A DNA stretch of 64,000 nucleotides, taken from contig CM072895.1 in NCBI GenBank assembly GCA_037013685.1, positions 8,778,463 to 8,842,462 of the forward strand, read 5' to 3'. How positions within the stretch are numbered: position 1 is the first letter of the stretch; each line of letters opens with the position of its first letter. Source of the DNA: Acridotheres tristis. Taxonomy: Eukaryota > Chordata > Aves > Passeriformes > Sturnidae. Below, one piece after another: positions 38,880 through 49,624 of this stretch. The position numbers and the translations under genes are program-made. Below the pieces are notes generated by a model. The model saw only the letters and a program-made list of their open reading frames with translations. It was not told the DNA's origin and did not search any database.

Positions 38880-39290
38880 AGGAAGTAAGGCAGAGAATAA
38901 AACATGGCCCATTAACCTGCCAGAAAAGATACATGGAAGACATAGGAATGACTTTTAAACCACCCTGCTAGAACATGAGAATTTTTTTTTCTTAAACTGA
39001 TTTCCTTATGAATTATTTTTTTACTGCAAAATAACTACCAAGAAGAGTATGTTTTAGTTATTCACAGTGACCTTTTAAACTTCCAAGAGAACTGCATATT
39101 TTCTGAGGCCCCATGTAGGGCCTATTAATAATTATGCACTCCCACTGAGCTCCATTGATTAGTTTGGGTCCTATTTCACACTGTAAAATGAAAAAAAAAA
39201 AAAGTCCCTAGTGTTTGTGTATGTTTTTTTCTTTTCATGTTCAGCTCTCCTCGGCTATAGATCAAGTTTTGCTCTTAGCACAGGTTTCGG
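38880..39290. promoter_or_regulatory. Candidate conserved non-coding element, AT-rich
   Basis: An AT-rich block without simple repeats, apart from an A run near 39190. It has a TAATTA at 39129-39134 fused to ATTATGCA (39130-39137), an octamer/POU-like word, and a homeodomain-type TGATTAG near 39156. No open frame of note is present. The regulatory reading rests on texture and short words only. Confidence 0.22.
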
Positions 39291-39977
39291 CCTGTGTTGA
39301 TGTGTTGCTTTGCTGTGGGCCCCAAAAATCAGGGGAGAGGCAAGACTGGAAGGCAGAAAAAGAGGGAAAAGGTTTGACCTGTGATCCAGCAGCAACAACA
39401 GAGTTCAGCTGGTGAGATAAGGGGCAATGTGAGTGACAAGACCATGCATTAGTATGCTACAGCCCCACTCATGCCTACGCTTTCATTTCTGCTAGCAAAC
39501 ATTTCTTTGTGAATAAATCTACTTTCTTGGCAATGCTGTGTGAGCGCTTTAGTTTCATTAAAGAGCCTGGAAACACCCCAGTGGTTCAGGCTGAGATATA
39601 TAATACTGCTAACACAGATTTGTTTCATAACCCACAAACTATTAAAAATATTAGTGTCCTCTCGGGAGCTGCCTTTCAAGATTCCCTTTCTCTTTCTCAC
39701 TTTCAGAGCTGGGCTAAGACAGCCAGCAATAATGCAAAGCAAGCTCAATTTATTCAGTTAAAAAAATAGATAACACCATATTTTACTACTTCTGAGCGCT
39801 TTTTTTTCTCTGAATGTTGCTTTGTGTTGCAATTCTTATCCAATGTAAACAGCCATAAAGGAGAGTTGCTGAGACAACATGTGGACATTTCAAAAGGTAG
39901 ACTTTACCCGTCCAAAGGGAGATGACTTTTTGTTGGTAGTGAATTTAGTCTGGGACTTTGTAATGGGATATGTTGGT

Positions 39978-40025
39978 CCCTTCAAGACTGAGCAGGGAGC
40001 TCCAAATCCCTTCAGGACTGAACAG
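39978..40025. repeat. 30-bp-period direct repeat, two copies
   Basis: cccttcaagactgagcag (39978-39995) recurs as cccttcaggactgaacag (40008-40025), two mismatches in 18 bases, at a spacing of 30 bases. This is an older, partly diverged local duplication. Confidence 0.8.
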
Positions 40026-40878
40026 ATCTGTGTATGTGTTAGGGATCTTTATTTCACCCAGCTGACAAAGAAAGTAATAACTGAAAGAAAGGTTAATAGT
40101 CTCTGGAGGGAACTCAGGAGGTGAGTAGGTCCAATGTCCAAGGTGAGGGCTTTGGGATGTAGGGGAGGAGAGGTCTCCTGGGAGCCACAGCCAACAGGGC
40201 TGTGAGTCTGGGAGCAAGGACAGGAGGCTGGCTCCAAAACCCTCTGTTCTGTCAGCCAGGCTTGCTCAGAAGGTAGAGGTGCCAGCAGTTTCTCCTTGGG
40301 GGTGAGACCTCTACCAGTTTTGCTGTCTGTGCCAGAGCTGTGTTGTGGGAAGGAGTCTGGAAGGCTGATGGGGACATAAAGGGGAAAGACACTCCAGGAG
40401 GTACATCAGGGTTTGGTGTTTTTTGCTAATGCACTTTTTGGAGTTTTGTATGGGCTTTGCCACTGGGCATCCAGGGAGGAGATGAGCCAAGGAGGACAAG
40501 GAGCCCAGAGCTGTGGGGTGTGGGTGCAGCCTTGCTATCCAGAGCATCTGACAGCATCTGAACTGCAGCACAGTCTGTTAGAGGGGGACAGAAAAGCCCA
40601 GGTATCAGGAACTAACAGCCCAACCTTTAACTTGGATGTTCTGTTAGGCACAGTGAACACAAGTTGCCTGGTTCCTCAGAGAGTCAGAATTGGGTGGAAA
40701 TTGTTTCAAAGAGCTCTTTTTACACAGCTGCTGTTATTAATGTCCATCACAATAGCACCAAGAGGCCTCACTGCCATCAGAGCACCCCAGCTCACCATCC
40801 CCATCTGTTTTCTGCTGACTGCTCACGTAGCACAGGCTGCTTCTATCTAGTTAAGGAAGAGTGGAGGCAAAGCAGGCT

Positions 40879-40982
40879 CTTTGTTTTACAGAAAGGGGAT
40901 GAAGCACAAAGAGAAGCAATAATTTGCCCAAAGTCATGCAAGGAGCCACAGACAGAACTGGGAACTGTGATGTAGCTCTCTC
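40879..40982 (-). mobile_element. MIR-type SINE remnant, antisense
   Basis: The plus strand carries the MIR antisense landmarks in the right order and spacing. 'ttgttttacagaaagggg' is followed by 'aagcacaaagagaagcaata', 'tttgcccaaagtcatgcaag' and 'gagccacagacagaactggg' before the match fades at about 40980. About 100 bp survive. These SINEs are ancient amniote fossils, and some copies have been co-opted as enhancers. Confidence 0.72.
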
Positions 40983-40999
40983 TTTCATCCCAGTCAGCA

Positions 41000-41640
41000 T
41001 CCTACCCACAAAATAATTTAGTTTAGTTCTGCTGAAAAAGCAAAATATATAAATATTTGTTTAAATCTACCTACTTTGCATAGCAACCTGATTCATGTAA
41101 AAGTTTTTATATAAGATTGGCAAGTCAGAGCTTGAGACTTTTTTTCAGGGTCGTTTGAACAAAGTGTGAAGAAACTTCTGAACTGCCGAATCCAAATCTG
41201 AACCAAATTTTCCCTGCTTTGAACTCTGCTTATTGCAGACTGTAATAACATTCATCCACATTTCACAGGGTATCCTTGCAGATGGGAGGAAATACAGTAG
41301 CGCTGTTTGACACAGAAGAAATTAGATTTATGTGAAATTCCCTTTCCCTGTGTCCCTCACTTTATTTCCAACAGACCTACAGTTAACAATCAACAGTGTT
41401 TCACTTTCAGACAGTGTGGTTTTCATTACAGAGGCTAAGGGAGTTTAAAATACTCTCGGAGCACACAGCATACATAACATCCTACCCCGTTCCTTTTGAT
41501 TTCCCTTTGCGGCACTTGCGTTACAGATGCTGTGCAGAACATGTTAAAGGACAGTGCTTTTATTTGCTATCATTACAAGGAGGAAATATATTTAGAGATA
41601 TCTGTTCAGGCTCTTTGATTTCAGCTGAATGTAAGACATC
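41000..41640. promoter_or_regulatory. Candidate conserved non-coding element
   Basis: About 600 bases of mixed composition combine AT-rich words (aaatatataaatatttgttt near 41042; ATTTGCTATCATTA-like near 41561) with persistent CpGs at about 41152, 41187, 41301, 41457, 41488, 41510 and 41519. No repeat or convincing frame explains it. It lies just downstream of a MIR remnant. The function is inferred from texture only. Confidence 0.25.
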
Positions 41641-42407
41641 TTTGATGAAGAGTTGGTTTTGGAGCACGGTTGTGTCAAAGCCTGGCAGGCGTGCACGTTG
41701 GGGGAATATGGCACCACAAAAAGCCCCCAGCTAATCGGCAGGTGTGGACAGCACAGCTTCACCAGGAGGGGGAATTTCAGCTCTCACCTTGTCAGAGTTA
41801 CCTCTCCCCAGTGGGAAGTTCAACTCTGTGTCGTTTTCACGTGGGGTCAGCTCCAGAGGAACCTCAGTGTGGGGAGTGATCTGAGCCTTGGAGGTTTCCC
41901 CATGCACGGCAGCATGGCAGTGCCTCCCCTTTGCCACTGGAAGTGTAGGCATCCCTCTTTTGCCACACTCAGAGCCTAAAATAAAGTAGAAAAGTGAAGC
42001 ATGCTTTTCGTAGGAGCAAGAGTTTTTTAGGAGGTGCTACTGAGACTGAGCTGAACAGAATTGTGGGCCTTCTTCCAAAGAAATGGAAGAATTTTCAAAG
42101 ACAATACTGGAGGTTTGGAGGAGCTGAGAGGGTTTTCAAGTATAATCCCTGTCTGTTGGCTTTTAGACCCATGCTTGGGTAAAATCTAGGAGCAGTTGTT
42201 TTTCTCACGGGGACTGAGACACATTCACACACTGGTTTATATCTTGTTTCCAGAACACCTTCTTACATGATGCCAAGACTTGTAATGGTGAATCAGTGGG
42301 GTTTCTGTGGCCATGAAGGGCTTCTTCTCACTCTGCTTCTGCCCACCTGATCTTTAGGCTGTGTTGCTGTCAGCTGCTCTCAGCCTGATGGAAAAGGACA
42401 AAAATAA

Positions 42408-42431
42408 AGTACTATAAGTACTTAAAGTACT
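42408..42431. repeat. Three AGTACT palindromes at 9-bp period
   Basis: The six-base palindrome AGTACT occurs at 42408-42413, 42417-42422 and 42426-42431, each exactly nine bases after the last, with A/T-only spacers. It is a small degenerate tandem array of about 9 bp units. Confidence 0.85.
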
Positions 42432-42639
42432 ATATAAATGCAGTTAAAAGCCTTTAATCTTTCAATTTCTACCCAGTTTTAGCATATATCTCTTCTAAAA
42501 GAAAAAGTTATGTCTTCAAGAATTTTTAAAAGTTCTTTACTATAAGTTTGCATCTTTAATTACCACAGGCAGGAAATACTGGAAGGTCCATAATTCAGAC
42601 TTTGCAGAGGCCAGGGATGCTCCAGCTCTTTGAAAAGCT

Positions 42640-42870
42640 GTCTTTTAGTCTCTAAAGTGCTAATCTCATATATAGTCGCTTATAAAAGCAGGGAAATCCT
42701 CAATTAAAATTTATAACCACATTAAACTAGAACACTTCTTTATAAATAATAAATGAAATCCAACACATCAAAGTATATAAATAAATGTAATATATATGAA
42801 GACAGATATATATAAAAGTATATGTATGCAATATATGTGTATTTATGTGTGGATATATGGAAATCAGCAA
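42640..42870. repeat. AT-rich low-complexity block
   Basis: About 230 bases dominated by A and T, with many TATA, ATATAT and AAATAAAT words, the densest at 42770-42860. It has no defined repeat unit. It could act as an easily melted segment, but nothing shows a function. Confidence 0.7.
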
Positions 42871-43000
42871 CATTGCAGCAAAGCACTATGGGTTGCAGCA
42901 TTCTCTGGAAAATCTTCATCAGCAGAATGCCAGGCTGAATTATGGATCAGGAAAGATCCCTGGTGTTCTCTGTGCTAAATGCTTTGTGGTGGAGTGAATT

Positions 43001-43041
43001 CATTGACTTTAGTGTCAATGTATGTCAATACCAGTGACATA
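43001..43041. repeat. Two directly adjacent small hairpins
   Basis: cattgac (43001-43007) pairs with gtcaatg (43014-43020) over a six-base loop. Immediately after, tatgtca (43021-43027) pairs with tgacata (43035-43041) over a seven-base loop. The inner part of both stems is the same word family (tgtca/tgaca), so the site could have grown by duplication and inversion. Confidence 0.8.
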
Positions 43042-45359
43042 CTCAATACAGCTCATTTAAAAAATGCTATCAGAACTTTGGTGATCAGCTGAGTGCTTGA
43101 CAGTATAACTTGTTGGGATTTTCTCTCTTTAACCAAATCTGTCTGTTTGCTGTGGATCCATATTGAACTCCATACCTAATATTCTTCATTCCAAGAGACT
43201 TTGGCGAGTGGCCAAAGGATTAGGGATTTTTCAACAAAAGTGCAATATTTTCCATTAGAAAAATCCCCTACGATTTTCTGGGAAGCTCTGGTACTTGGCT
43301 TCCCATATATCTTCTCTTTGTCATCATTGTCAGAAACTAACTGGCATTTCTTGCTGACATTTTTAGAAAAGAATATTTATATAGAAACAATGCAAATAAA
43401 AATTTGTCGGCAGAAACGGGTGACATTTACAGTATGATATAGCCCTGACATTTTTATGCCACCAGTGGGAATTTTGCCTGTTTGATGACTGATTCTGTCA
43501 TTCCTCTGTCATCCAAGTAGACCCATTCAACTCAATACAACTGCTTAACTAACATCCCCAGTCTCTCTCTGGTGAAACTCCTGTCTGGGAAAGGAGACGG
43601 AATGAATCCCAGTGTTGTGGATAATGAGCAGTGGTGTTGACTGACTGCACTGTGATGAACCTCAGTCAGCACCTTGGTGAGAACAGCAGGGTTTGAGCTG
43701 CTGAGGTACTGCTTCCTATGTAACTAATTATGTCTTCCCATTCAGAGGAATAATTAATTCATAGTCTCTATGGAATAATAACATAGGGTTATATAGGACA
43801 TTGTTACTGCAGGGTTGTCAAAGTCCAGCTCTAGAGATTAAACTGCCCTTTATGCCAAGGATTAGCACAGGTCAACAAAGAAGTCAAGATCTAGAAGTGG
43901 ATGAGAAAAAAGTGTTGGTCCAAAACAATTCAGAAAAGGTCAAGTTGATGTTCCTTGGCAGGTGCTGAAGGTTGCAGAGCTTTATTTTCATGTTGCTTTC
44001 AGTAGAGAGAACGGCGTGTTCAGGCACAAATTTCCAGAGGAATTAGGTTTGCTGTTTTTGACTGGCATGTATTCTGGGAAGAAAAAGATGAATAATTTGC
44101 AGGTGTCAGACTAGTTAGGGCAGCCAGGTAGCCGTCAGAAAGAAGTACCCCTTTCAAGCCAACTTCTAACAAGCCCAACCGCTCGGTCTATAAAGCAGCC
44201 CACAATTCCTAGTATGCTAAATTTTATAGCTCTTAGGAAAAGGAGAAACACAAACATAGGAAGAGAGGAATGCCACAGAAACTGTTTTGTTAGAAGGAGG
44301 TTGTATTTCTCATCCTATGCAGTGTTCTATATTTTGTTGGTTAGTTTTGACTTTTTTTTTTTTACTCCTTGGGGTAAATGGCGCATGTAGCCGGTTTTGT
44401 TTTCTACATGCCAGGTAGTAATTAAAATTAGCAATCTGGTAATCAGTATCTTAGCCTTGGGCACTAGAAACAGATGTTCTAAATAATACCAAAAGTTGTT
44501 TCAAACCAAGAGGCTAATGTGAGGAGCTGTGCTGAGGCAACTCTGCTGAATTCAGTGCATCCAGTTGACTCGTGTGGGGGGGGATATAGCCAAAAATTTC
44601 AGTGAATTCTTGTCACATGTTGTCCCTGGCAGAAGGTAACAGGTTGTGTGAATTTTGTCATGACTTGGCCTGAAATCGCATGAGTAACATCTGATCAAGA
44701 TCCTGTCCCTGCAATCTGTCCATGGACATGAACCAAGCCACCAAGCCACACGCAGTGCAAGCCACCTTGTGCTGCTCAAGTCACCTCTCATTTAACTCTT
44801 CTGCAGCTCAGCAGTAGCTGAGGAAGCGCTGAGGAGATTTTGTTTCCTTGGGACAAAGTCTGATTTTCATTAGCTTCACTTCACTGAGGAGAGAGAGTGG
44901 AGAAAGAAGTACAAGCCCCACCTTCCCATCCTGTTCAACATCCTCTCCTTTCTTGAAGAGAAAACAAGGACAGGGAATCAGCCCCAAAACATCTTCAGCA
45001 ACTGGAATTCGCACTAGCTCGCCTGGAGGAAAGTCTACAAAGGGACCCGAATTTGATGGTGTCTCTGTATTTCTCCTGCTGCTGGATTCATGCAGAGGCT
45101 CACGGCGTGGGCTCAGTCTGCACAGGCAGTGATGGCTGTCAGGAAAGCTGCTGTCACCCAGAGATGGCACTGTCCCTCCACCCCCTGTAAGCACTGATGT
45201 CTTCCCCACTCCCTCCCCAGGAACCAAGAGCTGCTCCAACGAGGCCAGCCAGCACTAAAACCAGACTCTGCTTTTTCAATTCCTGTCTTCCAGTACATGA
45301 GAGTGGGCATTGGCTGTCAGGCAACTGTGGTCTCAGCGGATGGTGTTTGTGGTGAGGCA

Positions 45360-45475
45360 CTTGGGATTCCTGATTTCTAGTCCTGGAGCTGCTCTTTGCT
45401 TGGTGTGTGGCCTTGGAAGACTCACTTAGCTCTGCAGCACAGCAGCTTTTCCTTCTGTTGGATGGGGAAGTGACA
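45360..45475 (+). mobile_element. MIR-type SINE remnant
   Basis: The longest sense-strand MIR match in the window. It shows 'ttgggattcctgatttctag' then 'tcctggagctgctctttgct', the core 'tggtgtgtggccttgg' and 'agactcacttagctctg', and the 3' part 'ttccttctgttggatgggga' then agtga. Order and spacing follow the family. About 115 bp are recognisable, without tRNA-related head or tail. A 170-codon minus-strand frame crosses it, which is expected by chance. Confidence 0.75.
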
Positions 45476-46090
45476 CCTGCCAAGCCACAGCTGAGATAAA
45501 CAGTAGCATCCTGCTGAGGAGTAGAGCCTCTTACACGAGCAGCTAAGAGGGAAGACACTAAACTAAATTGAATAATAATGTGAATCCTGCAGCAGTTACA
45601 TTCTGTCCCAGACACAAAAATCGAGTTGTTCTTTGCCAGTTCTTTGAAAAGAAGGTGTACCATCAAATTGCTCCAGCCACTGAAAGTTCATATATTGGCA
45701 TATTTCTTTCAGGGCAGGCATAGGGCTGATCCAACTGATAGCAAAGAGTTACATTTATTCAGTGTGAGAATAAAGGGATGAAGCTCCTTGGTTTCCCCTT
45801 CCTGTCTCTGCAATGCTCAGAGCTGTGCTCAGAGGTTAACCTGCTCGAGGGGCTCCTAACTCTGTCCAGAGCTGATCCTGGTACTGGGGGTGTGTGTCGT
45901 GATGGTAAAGGACTCTTGGATATTGGAGATGCACACTGTAATGTTAGGGGAAATGTTATCAGAATCTGGCTGCTCCCTCACTCAGAAAATTCAGGGAAAC
46001 TAAACTTTGTTGAGACAGCCTCTGAATATCCAGCTTAATCAGAGACATCATTGTTTCCTTGAGATGATGAGAAGGGCTGTATATGCTGAA

Positions 46091-46129
46091 TTTTGTGCCT
46101 CGGTTTCCCCAGCTGTAAAAGTGAAGGTA
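46091..46129 (+). mobile_element. MIR 3'-core fragment
   Basis: 'ttttgtgcctcggtttcccc' followed by 'agctgtaaaagtgaaggta' matches the diagnostic 3' segment of MIR. The upstream core is not recognisable. It is short, so moderate confidence only. Confidence 0.5.
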
Positions 46130-49100
46130 TTTTTTCATTGCTGTAATGAAAAGGGATGAATTACTGGAGCTTAGACATTGCCTAAGCTGCATCCCTAGAG
46201 GGAAACCTCTTTCCCTGTGTGCCACCACTACAAACCTATGTGTCCATATTGTTTGAGCAGCCAAGGGCACCAGGGTTCCTGAATTCCTGCTCTGGGTAGC
46301 AGATGGTGCTGCTGTTCCCTGAAGAAGTGGACCAAGGGCTGAAGGATCCAGGTTCCTGTTCTGCTTGGCTCCCTCCATGCCTGTGGCAGTGAGCAAAATG
46401 CACCATCAGCTGCTCCAACAGGAGATCTTTGTAAGGTGTGAAGGCATCAAGCTCAAGAAGTATATGGTAAAACAATACCACATGTTGAAATCACAATAGG
46501 AGTAAGTCCGTTTTGGCACAGTCTTCCACATGAAATCCCCTTTAATTTCAGTAACGTCACAGTCTCGGTCTCAGGGAACCTACAGCAATATATTCTGTGC
46601 CATAAATAAATCCACTTGGGGACTAATAAACTAAACTGTTGCTAATTTGTAATGTGCCACTTTTGCAGCAGTATCCAAAATTCATATGCACTAAGATTCC
46701 AGGGCTGGAAAGAATGAGGTGGCTTGTCCCTAACCACTGCTTAACTTTTTAAGTTACACTGGTGAGTCGGGTGCAGTTTGGCTTTTAGTGAGACCCCTGG
46801 GGAAGCAAGGCCATCTTAGCCTACAGTCTTAAAAAAAGGCTGTTTAAATAAAAGCATACCTATTAAAAAAATAGCAGGGAAATGATGTCTTTGTGACTGA
46901 AGCAGGAACACTTGTGCCATTCAGGGACGACTCTCACACTTCTGACTATCTCACCACTGATAAGCACGAGTGGATTTGCCTCAGTGTACTTTACAGGCAC
47001 AGGTGGACCCTTTCATTTCATGTCTCTCTGTTTGGGATTATTGCTCAGCTCATGGAGTCCTTTCTGTCTGGCTGTGAGCAAAGGGGAGGGTGGCAGCTCA
47101 GCAGGGCAGGGTGGTGCTTTCTGTGGTAGGGGATCACAGCTGGTTATTGTTCAGATTGAGGGGCTTCCACTGTGTGCCTCCATCTCACTCTTTTCAGTCT
47201 GTTGTGTCTTCTTGTTGGGGATGGGTTTAGATTAGGCTCAACGTTTTCCAGACTAAAAGTAATAATCCAGGATCCAGTGATGCTGCTTGTCCAGGGAAAA
47301 TCTCTGAGAGCTGTCAGGAGACTGTTTTGAATTTTTCCCTTTTGTTGGCACCAAAGAAAGTGATGGTCTCTGTTTTGTCACACTTGGGAGTTGAAAATTC
47401 TGTTCTTTCAACTTTTTGGGCTCATATCAACATGAAAGCAAGTGTCAGAGGACTGGGATTTCTCTCAGGACACAACACCTTTTTTCTGACAGCTCTTTGG
47501 GTGGTACATGACTAGGAAGACATTCAAAGCAAACTCAGCTGAGCATCCTGCTGTTATCACAGAAGCATCAAGTTCCTGCATAGCTTTGCCTCCTCACTGA
47601 AAACCCTTTCTGCCCAGAACTGGCCCCATTCTCCCATTCTGTAGATAAAATGCAGCATCTCTCCCATTGAAGTGGCAGCCTCTCCAAGGATGAAGTTGAT
47701 AGATCCTCCTGCACAAGGAAAACCAAGAGTAAACGAAAAATCAGATACATTGAGACTCTAGTTTGAACACTGTGAAAATAAAGATTTTCCAAGTCTGTCC
47801 TGAAGGATTTATGGCTTGTCATGGACTTCCTGTGTGGTTCTGGGTAAGTGGGCTGCAGTGTGTCTGTCCTCTGTGAGAAGGATCATGTTTTCAGCCTCAT
47901 GTTGTCACCAGAAGAGTGTATGGGACAGCTAAAGTGGCAATGGGGTGGTTCTTGCAGATCATAGGAGTGCACTGGGCAGAGCCAGTGAAGCCCCTCAGGG
48001 CAGTATCAGCCAGGCACTGAGAGAAACTCTGATAGTGAAGGTCATGTAAGCACCGTAGACAAACAAAGCTGACAGCCTGAGCTTCTGCAGTGTTAGTTTT
48101 GTTCTGTATCTTCACTAGATAAGAGCTTGTGTCCTCTTGCTGTGTCCTTGATGCTGTGTGTCAGCCCTGAAATTCTGCACTCTTTGTGCAGGGAGGGCAT
48201 TGCAGCCTCCCCAAAAGCTGAAGGAGATCTCCAGGTGGGACAGTTCTCCACTGTTAGCAGTTTCTCCAAATTGCTGTCTGTAAGTGACTAACTTACATCC
48301 ATCTGAAAAACCTTCTTGTATCTCCGATCATGATCGGACTTGATCTTCTCAGAGAGGACCCACCAAATGAGGTGGTTCAGCAGATAAACCAGCAGAGGTT
48401 TAAGTAAGTCCTAATAGGAAGAAGTATTGTTGAGTGTTTATTGCAGGGTCAGGATCTCTCATATTAATCTTTCCTTCAGCATTGGCAACCCACCCAAAAG
48501 TAACATCTAGGAGTTCAGGTATATGGGACCTTTGGGAGTTCACTGAATTCCTGCCTGCCTGCAGAACTCCCTAACAGGCTGCACAAATGCTCTTAAATGA
48601 TGATCAAGTCAAGTTACCTCCCTGTGCCATTGTGGCAGGCCAAGGGTTGGCATGTGGACAGCTATTTACACTTTATCTGACATCTGACTTGCTTCAGCAC
48701 ATTAATTTCAACTGTTATTTGCATGCTTAGCACAAGATTTCTACCCCATTCCTCCCCAAAATGCCTATAAATGATAGCAGGATTTAATGTAGTCCCCACA
48801 TGAAAATAAATTTGGAGTTGTCCACATCAGCATTTAGTTTGGATTAGGAGCTTGCTTTTGAAATATATCCCTCAGTGTTACCCCTGTTGCACCTTGGTGC
48901 TTATTGTGGATTCTACAGACATTCAGTCCATGAGACCAGCTTAGTACTAAGCCAAAATAAACCTCCTGAAATGTATTTAATGTTTATGTCAGGCCCTGCC
49001 TCTCCCCTGATCCATTCCTGTCAGGCCACACTACTTGCCAATTTAGCCAATTCAGACTTTGATTTTTTAGCAGTTTCACCCAACCTCTCCTCCATCTCAC

Positions 49101-49560
49101 TCCTTACAAGAAACCTTTTTCACTCAGTTTCCCTGTAGTCCATGTAAATTGGTCCAGCTCACAGGATGGGACTTACTCTCTTGATTAGAAGCTGGGAAGT
49201 TGGACTGTGAGCTGTGGAAAATTGTCATTGTTGATTCTTTTGACTGTTTTCATCTGACCTAGGCTGACTTCTACCAGCTAAGTCTATTGTAATTTCATTA
49301 GCTGTATTTTTGTCTTCAGTCCTATTTATCTATCACTATGTTTTGTCCTAATAGCATTATTGTAAGGCCAAGGGATTATATTATCCAAGCTGTCTGAATT
49401 CATCACATCTTGCAATGTTTTTAATTCCTTTCTCATTAGTAAAGGATCCTGAGTGATTAGCTAGAATGTAGTTGCCATGGCCAAAGTAAGAGTTCTTTCT
49501 CTGACATTATTTGGTGCACTGAGTGATGGTAGAGCTTTTTCCTTTGTTTTAGCTTTTCTC
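46130..49560. other. Gene-free unique DNA
   Basis: No gene is seen. The longest frames are under 110 codons and show no domain. A perfect 16 bp palindrome at 48323-48338 is listed separately. The segment around 47815-47880 faintly resembles MIR (gacttcctgtgtggttctgg) but is too weak to call. Confidence 0.55.
48323..48338. repeat. Perfect 16-bp palindrome
   Basis: tccgatcatgatcgga reads the same on both strands with no spacer. It contains two CpGs and three GATC words. Such a symmetric site could bind a dimeric protein, but no factor is assigned and chance occurrence somewhere in 64 kb is possible. Confidence 0.9.
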
Positions 49561-49624
49561 TTCCCCTTCCCCTTCCCCTCCCCTTCCCCTTCCCCTTCCC
49601 CTTCCCCTTCCCCTTCCCCTTCCC
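49561..49624. repeat. (CCCCTT)n hexamer microsatellite
   Basis: Ten runs of CCCC separated by TT (one by a single T) occupy 49561-49618, then decay into a pyrimidine-rich tail that continues to about 49695. On the minus strand this gives ten GGGG runs with one- or two-base A loops, a textbook intramolecular G-quadruplex sequence. The plus strand could form an i-motif. Frames through it (poly-PFPFPS on plus, GRGRGR on minus) are artefacts. Confidence 0.97.

Larger units (their letters stand above)
34751..40878. other. Gene-free unique DNA
   Basis: No gene is seen over about 6 kb. A plus-strand frame of 145 codons (40413-40850) opens with a hydrophobic stretch but shows no family resemblance and overlaps frames on both strands. 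A pair of hairpins at 38151-38224, a candidate element at 38880-39290 and a short direct repeat at 39978-40025 are listed separately. 37550-37690 has a faint CR1-like word (gcctggaacaggtaccca), too little to annotate. Confidence 0.55.
40983..45359. other. Gene-free unique DNA with an AT-rich block
   Basis: No gene is seen. The stretch includes a candidate element (41000-41640), three AGTACT words at exact 9 bp spacing (42408-42431), an AT-rich block (42640-42870) and two adjacent small hairpins (43001-43041). A T12 run lies at about 44352-44363. Minus-strand frames of 143 codons (44808-45239) and 170 codons (45154-45666) overlap one another. The larger runs straight through a MIR fossil, which argues that neither is coding. 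Confidence 0.55.

Noticed and set aside
44180..44200. TATA-like ctataaagc after a short CpG-bearing stretch
   Set aside because: It is a single short word with no initiator, CpG cluster or downstream frame; it fits chance.
45154..45666. 170-codon minus-strand frame
   Set aside because: It crosses a MIR fossil at 45360-45475, overlaps another minus frame and has no recognisable domain.
47815..47880. Possible MIR fragment
   Set aside because: gacttcctgtgtggttctgg resembles the core, but the downstream cctcagttt segment is absent.
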